Source: Paradesertivirga mongoliensis
GTDB lineage: Bacteria > Bacteroidota > Bacteroidia > Sphingobacteriales > Sphingobacteriaceae
Direction: 5' to 3'
DNA length: 64,000 bases
NCBI RefSeq assembly: GCF_024436395.1
Contig: NZ_JAFMZO010000001.1
Location: 256,181 to 320,180 of the forward strand
A program made the translations under genes and the position numbers. Positions 15,733 to 24,636 of this stretch are shown here, in pieces. The notes beneath the pieces are model-generated. The model was given only the letters and a program-made list of their open reading frames with translations. It was not told the origin of the DNA and did no database searches. Position 1 is the stretch's first letter. Every line of letters begins with the position of its first letter.

Positions 15733-15911
15733 ACGGCGGATGCTGAAAAGCCGGAACAGAGTAAGCAGAAATATGAAAATACGATCACACGAACAACTAA
15801 TAACAAAATGTCTGGTAAACCTGGCCCTGCTCTTAGCACTCAGCCTTATCATCCAGATCTTAATTATCAACTAACCATTAACGGCGGAAGCTGAAAAGCC
15901 AGAGAGTAAGC
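15733..15911 (+). repeat. Duplicated leader sequence before two start codons
   Basis: ACGGCGGATGCTGAAAAGCC (from 15733) and ACGGCGGAAGCTGAAAAGCC (from 15881) are near-identical. Each is followed by a GAG-AGTAAGC stretch and, within 4 to 23 bp, by an ATG-AAA start. One copy leads the 33-aa membrane peptide, the other the lipoprotein. Confidence 0.65.
15773..15874 (+). CDS. 33-aa putative single-helix membrane peptide
   Basis: ATG-AAA opens a 33-codon frame. The product is a short basic N-terminus (MKIRSHEQLITKC) followed by a strongly hydrophobic helix (LVNLALLLALSLIIQILIIN) that runs to the stop. It carries the same leader sequence as the lipoprotein gene downstream, which argues that it is really expressed with that operon. 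No homologue is recognised. It could be a sensor peptide, a small membrane subunit or a leader peptide. Confidence 0.45.
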   Translation: MKIRSHEQLITKCLVNLALLLALSLIIQILIIN

Positions 15912-15933
15912 AAAAACAACAAAAATTAAAAAC

Positions 15934-16893
15934 ATGAAAAAGATCAATTTAATACCAGCCCTTATTTTAACAGTTGCATTAGTCTTTACTGCATGTAAGA
16001 AAGACAAAAATATTGTTGTCAGCAAAGCAAAAAATGCCAAAGAATTCGCAGAAAAGCTCGGTCCGCAGAAACAAACCGTATCTATGACAATTTCAACCGC
16101 TCCGCAAACCATTACTTTAAAAGGTGGAACCAAAATCACATTCCCTGTTGGCTCATTAACTAAAAACGGACTTCCCGTGACCGGCGAAGTAACAGTGGTT
16201 GCTTATGAAATGCTCAAAAGAAGCGCTGTGATTCTAGGGGGCACAAACACCAATCACATCTCTGGTGCTCCCCTCGTTTCGGATGGATTCATTTTTATCG
16301 ATGTAAAAGCAAATGGCGAAAGTGTTGATAAAAACCTTGCCATTCCTGTTAAGGTAAGAATACCCGCAGAACGGGAAGGCGTGACTCAGCTATGGGAGGG
16401 CGTTCAGAATGACCAACAGCAAATGGCATGGCAGGCACCCAAACCCGCTAACGGAGCCGGACAACGTGAAGTTCAATCAACCCAGGGAGAATTTGCTTTT
16501 GATTTTGGAATGCTTGGATGGATTAACTGTGACGTGTTCTGGAGCTATTCTAATCCCAAAACTACTATGAGTGTAGAAATCCCTAATAATCCCGGCACCT
16601 TTGCCACTTTCCGTGGATTTTCCGGAGAAACCTTCGTTTTCTTTTGCGCCAAAGGAAGTAATGTTGCCGCTCAATTATATACTCCCGACGGCACCAGCAA
16701 GGTTAAAAGTTATGATAATGTAATGCCGGTGGGTGAAGAAGGCCGTTTGATTGCTTTCTCAATCAAAGACGGGAAGTACTACTTTGCTAAAAAAGATATC
16801 ACCATTACTGCTAACCAAAACGAGAGCCTGGTTTTGGTGGAAACCACTGAAGCGAACGTTCAAACGGAAATCAATAACCTTGATAACTTCTAA
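15934..16893 (+). CDS. Hypothetical lipoprotein beside the sigma/CHAT locus
   Basis: A 319-aa protein with a lipoprotein signal ending VFTAC (Cys21). The region from about 55 to 170 reads as beta-sandwich strands (PQTITLKGGTKITFPVGSL, TGEVTVVAYEML, FIFIDVKANGESVD, IPVKVRIPAE). This resembles carboxypeptidase-regulatory-like or ZU5-like modules of Bacteroidota surface lipoproteins, but no family is certain. It lies downstream of the divergent sigma factor and upstream of the PKD and CHAT genes. A strong hairpin separates it from the PKD gene. Confidence 0.65.
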   Translation: MKKINLIPALILTVALVFTACKKDKNIVVSKAKNAKEFAEKLGPQKQTVSMTISTAPQTITLKGGTKITFPVGSLTKNGLPVTGEVTVVAYEMLKRSAVILGGTNTNHISGAPLVSDGFIFIDVKANGESVDKNLAIPVKVRIPAEREGVTQLWEGVQNDQQQMAWQAPKPANGAGQREVQSTQGEFAFDFGMLGWINCDVFWSYSNPKTTMSVEIPNNPGTFATFRGFSGETFVFFCAKGSNVAAQLYTPDGTSKVKSYDNVMPVGEEGRLIAFSIKDGKYYFAKKDITITANQNESLVLVETTEANVQTEINNLDNF

Positions 16894-16922
16894 ATCTACT
16901 TTATTGAACACGTTAGCCCCCC

Positions 16923-16950
16923 AACACCGGTGCTTCTCTGCACCGGTGTT
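16923..16950 (+). terminator. Strong hairpin between lipoprotein and PKD genes
   Basis: AACACCGGTGC (16923-16933) and GCACCGGTGTT (16940-16950) form a perfect 11-bp stem with loop TTCTCT. Only a short ATTTG follows, so it could be a partial terminator or a processing/attenuation hairpin that lowers expression of the downstream genes. Confidence 0.6.
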
Positions 16951-16989
16951 ATTTGCGTTAATAATCTCTATATTTATTCAGCTAAACAG

Positions 16990-18969
16990 ATGATGAGACA
17001 CCTGGCTACTTTGATTTTTATTCTAATTGCGTGTGAAGCAAAGTCGCAGGTATTGCCGGCTGACACCATTCCTGCTGAAATTGCGGTGAGTATCGATAGC
17101 AGCAAAGTGCGATTCAATAGCAAACTAAGAGATTTAAGGCAAATTTCAGGAGCTCCCACGCCCTTCTACACTTACTTTTGGGAGTTTGGAGATGGGCATT
17201 TCAGCTTTGAGAAAGATCCGCTTCACCATTACCGTGATACCGGGACTTATGATGTAAGAGTCTATGCTACTAATAATTACGACGATGGAAAACCACCTCC
17301 AACTAAACCCAAAAAAATAAAAGCACCGAAAGCACCGCCAATTCAATATGCCTATAATAGCTTTAAATCTGGCGGGAGTATCGCACTTAAAACCAACAGA
17401 ATGCCCAAGCCGGCCGAAGAAATGGTTCTGATTGTTGCCTATAGAAATAAACCGGAATGGAATATTGAGAATCTAAGTGGCAGGATAGCTATTTTGTACA
17501 ATGAGAAACAGTTTAAGCAAAACAACTTCGTTTTAAACGATACCCGTAAGTACTATAATGAGGAAAAGACAGAGTTAAAAACCCTTCTTGCTTATACGCC
17601 ATTAACAAAGGTGATAGAGGAAGATTGGAAACAAAAAGGCGGGCCCGCGAATGTGACGATCTTAAGACCTGCGGAAGACTCTCAATTGCTAAAAGAAAAA
17701 GCGGACCTATTCAGGAATGCAGAAGTCTGGAAATTTCAGAATTTGAAGAAAGGGGAAGAACGTTTTATGTTTCTTTCATTAAATACAACACCAGAAATGC
17801 TGCAGGACACCAATGCTGTAGTAACCATTTCGGCTGTCTTTATTCCCGACGACCCCTTAGTTGAACATGAACTTACAGACTTGCAATTGCAAATTGTAGC
17901 CTCTCATGATCCAAACAAAATGATGCTGAAAAACCGCCGGATGAATTATCGCTTCACCGGAAAAAACCGCGAACTCGCTTACAAGGTTCGCTTTCAAAAT
18001 ACAGGGGAAGGACCTGCAAAAAAGGTTGCCATTGGAGTACGTACTGCCGGCATACTTGATCTGTCTTCCTTAAAAATAACCGGCTCCCAACCTAATTGCA
18101 TCCCCTGCGATTCTGCATATACGAACCAAAGCTGCCTGGATACAGTAATATTAAAAGACAGCGTGGTATTTGTATTCAAAAACATTTATCTGCCAGGTGT
18201 TAAGCAGAAAGGTGTATCGGATGTCGATTCAACCATGGGGCACATTGAATATTCCGTAAAGTTTAAAAAGAAGCCCAGGAAAGTACCGTTTGATAGCCAG
18301 GCAGCTATTGTGTTTGATAAAAATGAACCCATCTATACTAATCGATCCGTGGGCAGGTTTAAACCAGGACTTTCGCCGTCGCTGATAGCTGTATATGGCT
18401 CACAGTTGAATAAAACTCAGGCTATTAATCTTGGGAATAAAAACTTTAGCCTGGGGCTGAGTATTGCACCTTTTGCACCTCATCGTAAATATCTGCAATG
18501 GGAAATTTATGCAAGCAGTTATAACGAGGCTGAAACATTCCTGGGACGACAGGAGGGCGTCGGAGACACTGTCATCAATCGCATAGGATATAAAATTAAT
18601 TATCGTGAGCGCTTCCAAAAAACTAAAATGGTTTCTGTGGATGTAGTGCCGGCTCAACTACGCTATAACTTAAACTCATTTGTCGGCTTTGGCGCAGGAG
18701 CACTTGTATCGCTAAACTTTAAAACATCCGGAGAGAGAACACAAAACACCTATGCGCAAACGCAGGGAGCCCAGGGCAGACTCGAAAATACGGTTTTCAC
18801 CGCTACAGTAAAGGAAGACTTAAAAGGAATAGACCACTGGACAACAACACTTTTTGCCGATGTACAAATTGGCAGAGTACGCGTCGGGCCAGCGCTCGGA
18901 CTACGTTACCTTCATTCGTTAAACATTAGCGACAGACGGATTTCAACTTATCTTACGTGGAAATTTTAG
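16990..18969 (+). CDS. PKD-domain protein with C-terminal beta-barrel-like region
   Basis: About 659 aa. A signal peptide (MMRHLATLIFILIACEAKSQ) is followed by a PKD domain at about residues 45-95 with the hallmark WEFGDGHFSFEKDPLHHYRDTGTYDVRV. A middle region contains YKVRFQNTGEGPAKKV, a repeat-domain pattern of Bacteroidota surface proteins. The last roughly 180 residues alternate like outer-membrane strands and end in YLTWKF, with the terminal Phe typical of barrel proteins. The start could be either of two adjacent ATGs (16990 or 16993). It ends 3 bp before the CHAT gene. Confidence 0.7.
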   Translation: MMRHLATLIFILIACEAKSQVLPADTIPAEIAVSIDSSKVRFNSKLRDLRQISGAPTPFYTYFWEFGDGHFSFEKDPLHHYRDTGTYDVRVYATNNYDDGKPPPTKPKKIKAPKAPPIQYAYNSFKSGGSIALKTNRMPKPAEEMVLIVAYRNKPEWNIENLSGRIAILYNEKQFKQNNFVLNDTRKYYNEEKTELKTLLAYTPLTKVIEEDWKQKGGPANVTILRPAEDSQLLKEKADLFRNAEVWKFQNLKKGEERFMFLSLNTTPEMLQDTNAVVTISAVFIPDDPLVEHELTDLQLQIVASHDPNKMMLKNRRMNYRFTGKNRELAYKVRFQNTGEGPAKKVAIGVRTAGILDLSSLKITGSQPNCIPCDSAYTNQSCLDTVILKDSVVFVFKNIYLPGVKQKGVSDVDSTMGHIEYSVKFKKKPRKVPFDSQAAIVFDKNEPIYTNRSVGRFKPGLSPSLIAVYGSQLNKTQAINLGNKNFSLGLSIAPFAPHRKYLQWEIYASSYNEAETFLGRQEGVGDTVINRIGYKINYRERFQKTKMVSVDVVPAQLRYNLNSFVGFGAGALVSLNFKTSGERTQNTYAQTQGAQGRLENTVFTATVKEDLKGIDHWTTTLFADVQIGRVRVGPALGLRYLHSLNISDRRISTYLTWKF

Positions 18970-18972
18970 CAA

Positions 18973-21666
18973 ATGCGAGCGATATGCCTGTTTATTTTTC
19001 TGGCAATTTTTCAAATGGCATATGCCCAGACCCACTCACGCCAGGAACTGGATTCTACTCTGGAGAACCTGAAAAAGCAGGATAAGTTAAGCGAATGGAT
19101 TTACCAGCGCATTGCGTACAGCGCTGAAAAGCCCGAAGAGCGTCTGCCTTTTTTAATGGCGACAGCCGGTGAAACCTGGAGAAAACCCAAAACCAATCAC
19201 GAACTCGAAGCCTCGCTCAATCTTCTGATTAATCAGGGCTATTATCAACTCTATACGGGCAACGTTCTGCAATCCATCGAAGAATATGAAAGAGCCCATG
19301 CCTTCTATCAAAAAAGGCCCCTGGACTTAGACGTGGTAGAGTATGTTCTAAAACCACTCGGCAATAATTATACCCGCTTAGGAGATTATACCAACGCTAT
19401 TTTCATTCAAAAGAAGAGCCTCGAGATTGCCCGGAGAAATCGGGATAGTCTGTCTGTAGCCTCTGTTTATAACAACCTGGCAATCTCTTATAAATCAATG
19501 GGCGACCTAAAACAAGCTGCTGATATGTGCCTTAAGGGGTTTAGCTATTTAACCAAAAACAGTCCTCTAAAGGGCCTGTTAAACAGCACTCTTGCCGACG
19601 TGCAGTTTGAATTGGGAGAGATGGAAAAATCCTCCGCAAGCATTACAGAAGCACTAGACATTTTGTCGCGGGATAAACAGGACTCGTATACAGCTTATTG
19701 GCTGCTAAGCGCCTATACTTTAGCGGGAAATATCGAACAACAAAGAGGCAGTTTCGCCAAATCCAGGAAATACTACCAACAAGGATTACAATTAATTGAG
19801 GAGAAGTTCAGGGGTGGGCGACGGCGAGAAAAAGCTAACCTGCTTGTCCAAACCGGGAACATCTTAATTAAGATTGAACAACCGGCTGCTGCTTTGGTCG
19901 CATACAATCGGGCCCTGCAAACGCTTCTGCCAGAGTTCAGAAGTTCCGCCATCGAAAGTTTGCCCGCTGAGAATAGCTTATATGGCGAGAACCGCCTCTA
20001 TGATGCATTGGAGGGTAGAGCGAATGCCTTGTTAGAGCTGAACAAAAATGAGCCGGCACTGTCTAACTTTTTGCTTGCCTTAAAAGCTGGCAGTAAAGCA
20101 CGTGTTGAATTCTCTGATGTGGCAGACAGGCTATATTATCAGAAACAATCTAAAAGGTTAGCAGAAAAAGCAATAAACACCGCCTTTGCTCTTTGGCAGA
20201 AAACCGGGCAAGAAAAATATTCGGCACTTATTTTACGTCTGACGGAACAAACTAAATCCAGAACGCTATCAGAACATATTGAGCGAAACAGACAACTACT
20301 TTCCAATACAAACAATCCCTTATTAAAGCAACATTCAGCACTAAAACGCGCGATTGCTTATTACGAAAAAGAGTATTTATTGAATAAAAAACCCTCCATT
20401 TCACATAACAAAGAAGAGGTACAACACAAGCTGTCATTGCTTGAAAAGGAGATTAGAAAAAAATATCCCTCATGGAATAAATCGATGGATAAGGCCGAGT
20501 CTTCATTTGAGAAAGTTATAAACGAGATCCCACTGGGAACCAGAGTATTAAATTTCTTTTGGGGAACGGAGAACGTATATCTTGTCACAGCATCCACAGG
20601 ACGCATTGATACTATCATTAAAATTGCAAATGCACCACGGTTAAACCGGATGATCTCCGATTACGTGGAAAGGTATTTCAGGCGGGGAGCAGCGGCAATG
20701 ACGAATCATCCCGAAAAATTTTATTCGGAATCACAGGTGATATATAAACAGTTGTTGCTACCTGGCTTACGCGGTATAAAACAAAAAAAGATATTGATCA
20801 TCGCTGATGATATTCTTGGTTACCTGCCCTTTGAATCATTAATTACCCCTGGCAGGTACTCGCCTAACATTTCAAAATGGCCTTTCTTGCTCAAAAAGCA
20901 TCCGATTGGTTATGCTTATTCACTCCAAACATGGCTATCAGCATCTTCCCAAAAATCGTCAAACCCAACATTCAGTGGCTTTTTTATCTCGAAGGCAGAG
21001 GGAGGTCCGCCAATCCCTGCGGTTGAGGAAGAAGCCAGAAACCTTGAGCACCTTATTCAAGGATCTCAATTTATAGATAAGGAAGCTACCGTAAAGAACT
21101 TCAGCCAAGCGCTTAGCACTTCATCATCTTTGCACCTCAGTACACATTCTTATCTGTTCGGCAAAGAGAAGGAACCAGTATTGCAATTATCCGATGGAAA
21201 ATTCTTCCTGTTTGAATTATCGGCACAAACAAAGGTCCCCGGACTGGTAGTATTGAGTGCTTGCGGTACCGCAGACGGAGCCATGGCTACAGGCGAGGGC
21301 ATACTTAGCTTATCAAGAGGTTTTACAGCCGCAGGGACTGCAGGTGTGGTTGCGGGTTTATGGAATATCAACGATGCATCCTCAGCACAGTTAATAACGA
21401 GCTTTTATAGTAAACTCCAGAAAGGGAACGACGCCTCAACAGCACTGCATCAGGCAAAGCTTGATTGGATCTCCCAACAGCACAGCAATCATGCCTTACT
21501 TCTCCCCTATTATTGGAGCAGTTTGATTTATATCGGTAAACCCCAGACGATTAATCTGAAACCTGCTGCAAGCTACAGCTGGACATATTGGACACTATCA
21601 CTCTTCACACTAGCAATTTTCGCCGGATTTTTGATGCGGCGAAAGAGCAGATCCTCAAAAGAATGA
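18973..21666 (+). CDS. Exported TPR-CHAT domain protein (caspase-like fold)
   Basis: An 897-aa protein with a signal peptide (MRAICLFIFLAIFQMAYAQ). Tetratricopeptide repeats at about residues 75-450 include NLAISYKSMGDLKQAADMCLKGF and KSRKYYQQGLQLIEE. A C-terminal CHAT domain spans about 520-860. The predicted catalytic dyad is His725 (LSTHS) and Cys764 (LSACGT), followed by the family GLWNINDASSAQLITSFY. One membrane helix (WTLSLFTLAIFAGFLM) and a basic tail end the protein, so the TPR and CHAT parts should face the periplasm. CHAT proteins are cysteine peptidases of the caspase clan. The substrate is unknown; the upstream PKD protein or lipoprotein are candidates. Confidence 0.8.
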   Translation: MRAICLFIFLAIFQMAYAQTHSRQELDSTLENLKKQDKLSEWIYQRIAYSAEKPEERLPFLMATAGETWRKPKTNHELEASLNLLINQGYYQLYTGNVLQSIEEYERAHAFYQKRPLDLDVVEYVLKPLGNNYTRLGDYTNAIFIQKKSLEIARRNRDSLSVASVYNNLAISYKSMGDLKQAADMCLKGFSYLTKNSPLKGLLNSTLADVQFELGEMEKSSASITEALDILSRDKQDSYTAYWLLSAYTLAGNIEQQRGSFAKSRKYYQQGLQLIEEKFRGGRRREKANLLVQTGNILIKIEQPAAALVAYNRALQTLLPEFRSSAIESLPAENSLYGENRLYDALEGRANALLELNKNEPALSNFLLALKAGSKARVEFSDVADRLYYQKQSKRLAEKAINTAFALWQKTGQEKYSALILRLTEQTKSRTLSEHIERNRQLLSNTNNPLLKQHSALKRAIAYYEKEYLLNKKPSISHNKEEVQHKLSLLEKEIRKKYPSWNKSMDKAESSFEKVINEIPLGTRVLNFFWGTENVYLVTASTGRIDTIIKIANAPRLNRMISDYVERYFRRGAAAMTNHPEKFYSESQVIYKQLLLPGLRGIKQKKILIIADDILGYLPFESLITPGRYSPNISKWPFLLKKHPIGYAYSLQTWLSASSQKSSNPTFSGFFISKAEGGPPIPAVEEEARNLEHLIQGSQFIDKEATVKNFSQALSTSSSLHLSTHSYLFGKEKEPVLQLSDGKFFLFELSAQTKVPGLVVLSACGTADGAMATGEGILSLSRGFTAAGTAGVVAGLWNINDASSAQLITSFYSKLQKGNDASTALHQAKLDWISQQHSNHALLLPYYWSSLIYIGKPQTINLKPAASYSWTYWTLSLFTLAIFAGFLMRRKSRSSKE

Positions 21667-21691
21667 ATGTGAAGCGTCGAGTTTCTCAACC

Positions 21692-24535
21692 TTATCTTCC
21701 CATCTCCACTTTTAAAAACTTACCGGTATGGCTGTTTTTCACTTTGGTCAGATCATCCGGCGTTCCGGCAAACAATATCTGGCCACCACCCGAACCACCT
21801 TCCGGCCCCAGATCGATCACCCAGTCTGAAACTTTTACTACATCCAGATTATGTTCAATAACCAAAACCGTATTGCCATGATCAACCAGACGATTCAGCA
21901 CTCCAAGCAAGACATTGATATCCTCGAAATGCAGCCCCGTAGTTGGTTCATCCAGAATATAAAAGGTTTTTCCAGTGTCTTTTTTCGAAAGCTCTGTAGC
22001 AAGTTTTACACGCTGCGCCTCTCCTCCCGACAAAGTGGTGGATGACTGACCGAGTTTGATATAACCAAGACCGACATCGAACAAGGTTTTGATCTTGCGA
22101 TAAATAGATGGAATAGGTTCAAAAAATGCCACGGCATCTTCAATACTCATATCCAGTACATCGCTGATCGATTTTCCGCGATATCGTACTTCCAAAGTCT
22201 CTCGATTATAGCGTTTCCCCTGGCATTCTTCACATGGCACCTGCACATCCGGAAGGAAATTCATTTCAATCACCTTCATTCCCGCACCCTGACAGGTTTC
22301 ACATCTCCCTCCTTTTACGTTAAAAGAAAAACGGCCTGGCTTATATCCTCTTATTCTCGCTTCGGGCAAGCCGACAAAGAGGTTCCTGATATCAGAAAAC
22401 ACCCCCGTATAGGTCGACGGGTTTGAACGCGGAGTTCTCCCGATCGGAGTCTGATCTATCTCTATCACTTTGTCGATATGTTCCAATCCCTCAATCTTCT
22501 TGTAAGGAAGTGGTGTCTTTTTAGCTCTGAAAAAGTGGTGATTTAAAATAGGATATAAGGTCTCTGCGATTAAGCTTGATTTCCCGCTTCCGGATACCCC
22601 GGTAACACTGATAAATTTTCCCAGAGGAATTTCCAGAGTGACATTTTTAAGATTGTTTCCGGTAGCATTCTTTAACACTAAGGACTTACCAGTTCCTTCG
22701 CGCCGCTTAGCAGGTACCGCAATCTCTCTGGCTCCGCTTATATAATCATTGGTTAAAGTTTTACCTTTTGTGAAATCTTTGGGATGTCCTGCAGACACTA
22801 CTTCTCCGCCATGTACCCCCGCTGCCGGCCCCATATCGATTACATAATCTGCTTCGAGGATCATATCCTTGTCATGCTCTACTACCAGTACAGAATTTCC
22901 GATATCCCGAAGATTCTTCAATGCGGAAATTAAACGTGCGTTGTCTCTTTGATGAAGACCAATACTTGGCTCATCAAGAATATAAAGAACATTAACTAGT
23001 TGAGACCCAATTTGAGTTGCCAGCCGGATCCGTTGAGCTTCACCGCCAGAAAGCGTTTTTGCAGTCCGGTCAAGTGTAAGGTAAGTAAGTCCCACGTCGA
23101 TCAAAAACCCGATGCGTGAGCGAATTTCTTTTAGTATTTCCTTGGCAATAACATTCTGCCGTTCGGTTAAACGCTCTTCTATACCATCAAACCACACCGC
23201 CAGATTGGAAATATCGAGAGTTGCCAGCTCGAAAATATTTTTTTCATCTACTTTAATATGAAGAGATTCTTTCTTCAAACGCGCTCCGGAGCATTCGGGA
23301 CAAGTGCGCAAAACACGATAGTTCTCCAAATCTTCAGCCGCCTCTTCCCCACGTTTTTCGGTTTGCTCCTCGAGCATTTTAATAATCCCGTCAAACGTTA
23401 TCTGATAGTTCTGAACGTTCCATTTATTATACTCCACCGGAACGGTGATGATCTCTTCAGCTCCGTTTAAAATAATATTGATAATTTCTTCCCCTAACTT
23501 TTCGATTGGAGTCGACAAAGAAAAATTGTATTTTTTAGAAAGCGCCTTCAGGATATGGAACATCCAGGTCTCGCGGTATTCACCCAAAGGTGCCAGACCG
23601 CCCTGAACAATACTTAGTTTAGGATTGGGGATGATTGCGTTCGTATCAATTTCAAAAATATATCCCAGGCCGCTACATTTAGTACAGGCACCATAGGGAG
23701 AATTAAAGGAAAAAGTATTGGGCTGCGGCTCATCATAGGAAATCCCCGAAACCGGATCCATTAGGTATTTACTGAAAAAAAACTCGTGGTTATCCTGGTC
23801 GGAGATTTTGATAATGCCTTTGGCTGTCTTTAATGCGGTTTGTATAGAGGTATAAAGCCGCTTTTTATCGCTTTCGCTGACGATCAGGCGATCAATAACC
23901 ATCTCTATATCGTGAATCTTATAACGATCTACCTGCATTTTAGGAACGAGGTCCATTATTTCGCCGTCCACCCGGACCTTCAAAAACCCTTGCTTCCTTA
24001 TTTGCTCAAACAGCTCCCGGTAATGCCCTTTCCGCCCTTTAACCACTGGCGCAAGTACGTTTATCGCTTTGCCATCGAATCGCTCCAAAACATTTTTGAA
24101 CATCTGCTCTTCAGACATTCGCTCCATTTTTTCTCCGGTTACGTAAGAATACGCTTCTCCTATCCGCGCAAAAAGTAAGCGCATGAAATCGTAAATCTCT
24201 GTAATAGTACCAACGGTGGAGCGAGGATTTTTAGAAGTTGTTTTTTGTTCGATGGCAATAACCGGACTTAGCCCAGAAATCTTATCTACGTCGGGCCGTT
24301 CCATACCGCCTAAAAACTGGCGTGAGTATGCACTAAAAGTCTCCATATAGCGGCGCTGACCTTCGGCATAGATAGTATCAAAAGCCAAAGACGATTTGCC
24401 GCTTCCACTTAAACCGGTGATGACCACCAGCTTATTCCTGGGAAAAGAAACATCTATATTTTTGAGATTATGAACCCTGGCCCCGTAAACTTCTACTTCA
24501 CTTTGCTCGCCAAGGTCTGGAGTAGCTATATCCAT
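21692..24535 (-). CDS. uvrA: Excinuclease ABC subunit UvrA
   Basis: A 947-aa damage-recognition ATPase of nucleotide excision repair. It has two ABC modules: Walker A GLSGSGKSSLAFDT near residue 40, signature TLSGGEAQRIRLATQ, Walker B VLYILDEPSIGLHQRD; then GVSGSGKSSL, TLSGGEAQRVKLATE and FYILDEPTTGLHFED. Zinc-finger pairs are CTKCSG...CPECSG in module I and CETCQG...CEECQG in module II. It converges on the CHAT gene with a 25-bp gap. Confidence 0.98.
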   Translation of the reverse strand: MDIATPDLGEQSEVEVYGARVHNLKNIDVSFPRNKLVVITGLSGSGKSSLAFDTIYAEGQRRYMETFSAYSRQFLGGMERPDVDKISGLSPVIAIEQKTTSKNPRSTVGTITEIYDFMRLLFARIGEAYSYVTGEKMERMSEEQMFKNVLERFDGKAINVLAPVVKGRKGHYRELFEQIRKQGFLKVRVDGEIMDLVPKMQVDRYKIHDIEMVIDRLIVSESDKKRLYTSIQTALKTAKGIIKISDQDNHEFFFSKYLMDPVSGISYDEPQPNTFSFNSPYGACTKCSGLGYIFEIDTNAIIPNPKLSIVQGGLAPLGEYRETWMFHILKALSKKYNFSLSTPIEKLGEEIINIILNGAEEIITVPVEYNKWNVQNYQITFDGIIKMLEEQTEKRGEEAAEDLENYRVLRTCPECSGARLKKESLHIKVDEKNIFELATLDISNLAVWFDGIEERLTERQNVIAKEILKEIRSRIGFLIDVGLTYLTLDRTAKTLSGGEAQRIRLATQIGSQLVNVLYILDEPSIGLHQRDNARLISALKNLRDIGNSVLVVEHDKDMILEADYVIDMGPAAGVHGGEVVSAGHPKDFTKGKTLTNDYISGAREIAVPAKRREGTGKSLVLKNATGNNLKNVTLEIPLGKFISVTGVSGSGKSSLIAETLYPILNHHFFRAKKTPLPYKKIEGLEHIDKVIEIDQTPIGRTPRSNPSTYTGVFSDIRNLFVGLPEARIRGYKPGRFSFNVKGGRCETCQGAGMKVIEMNFLPDVQVPCEECQGKRYNRETLEVRYRGKSISDVLDMSIEDAVAFFEPIPSIYRKIKTLFDVGLGYIKLGQSSTTLSGGEAQRVKLATELSKKDTGKTFYILDEPTTGLHFEDINVLLGVLNRLVDHGNTVLVIEHNLDVVKVSDWVIDLGPEGGSGGGQILFAGTPDDLTKVKNSHTGKFLKVEMGR

Positions 24536-24600
24536 AAATTATAAAGAGTATTAATGGATAAAGATTAGAAATTGTTTGGTAAAGAGTATCCCCTAAAAGT

Positions 24601-24630
24601 AAAAAAGGCCGAATTGCTTCGGCCTTTTTT
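24601..24630. terminator. Bidirectional terminator
   Basis: GGCCGAA-TTGC-TTCGGCC is flanked by six As and six Ts, so it can stop transcription both ways. Its main user is the minus-strand lytic transglycosylase gene ending at 24637. Confidence 0.85.
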
Positions 24631-24636
24631 ACTTTT

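Noticed and set aside
15773..15874. Type I toxin peptide
   Set aside because: Short and hydrophobic, but no antisense RNA promoter is seen and the shared leader links it to the lipoprotein gene.
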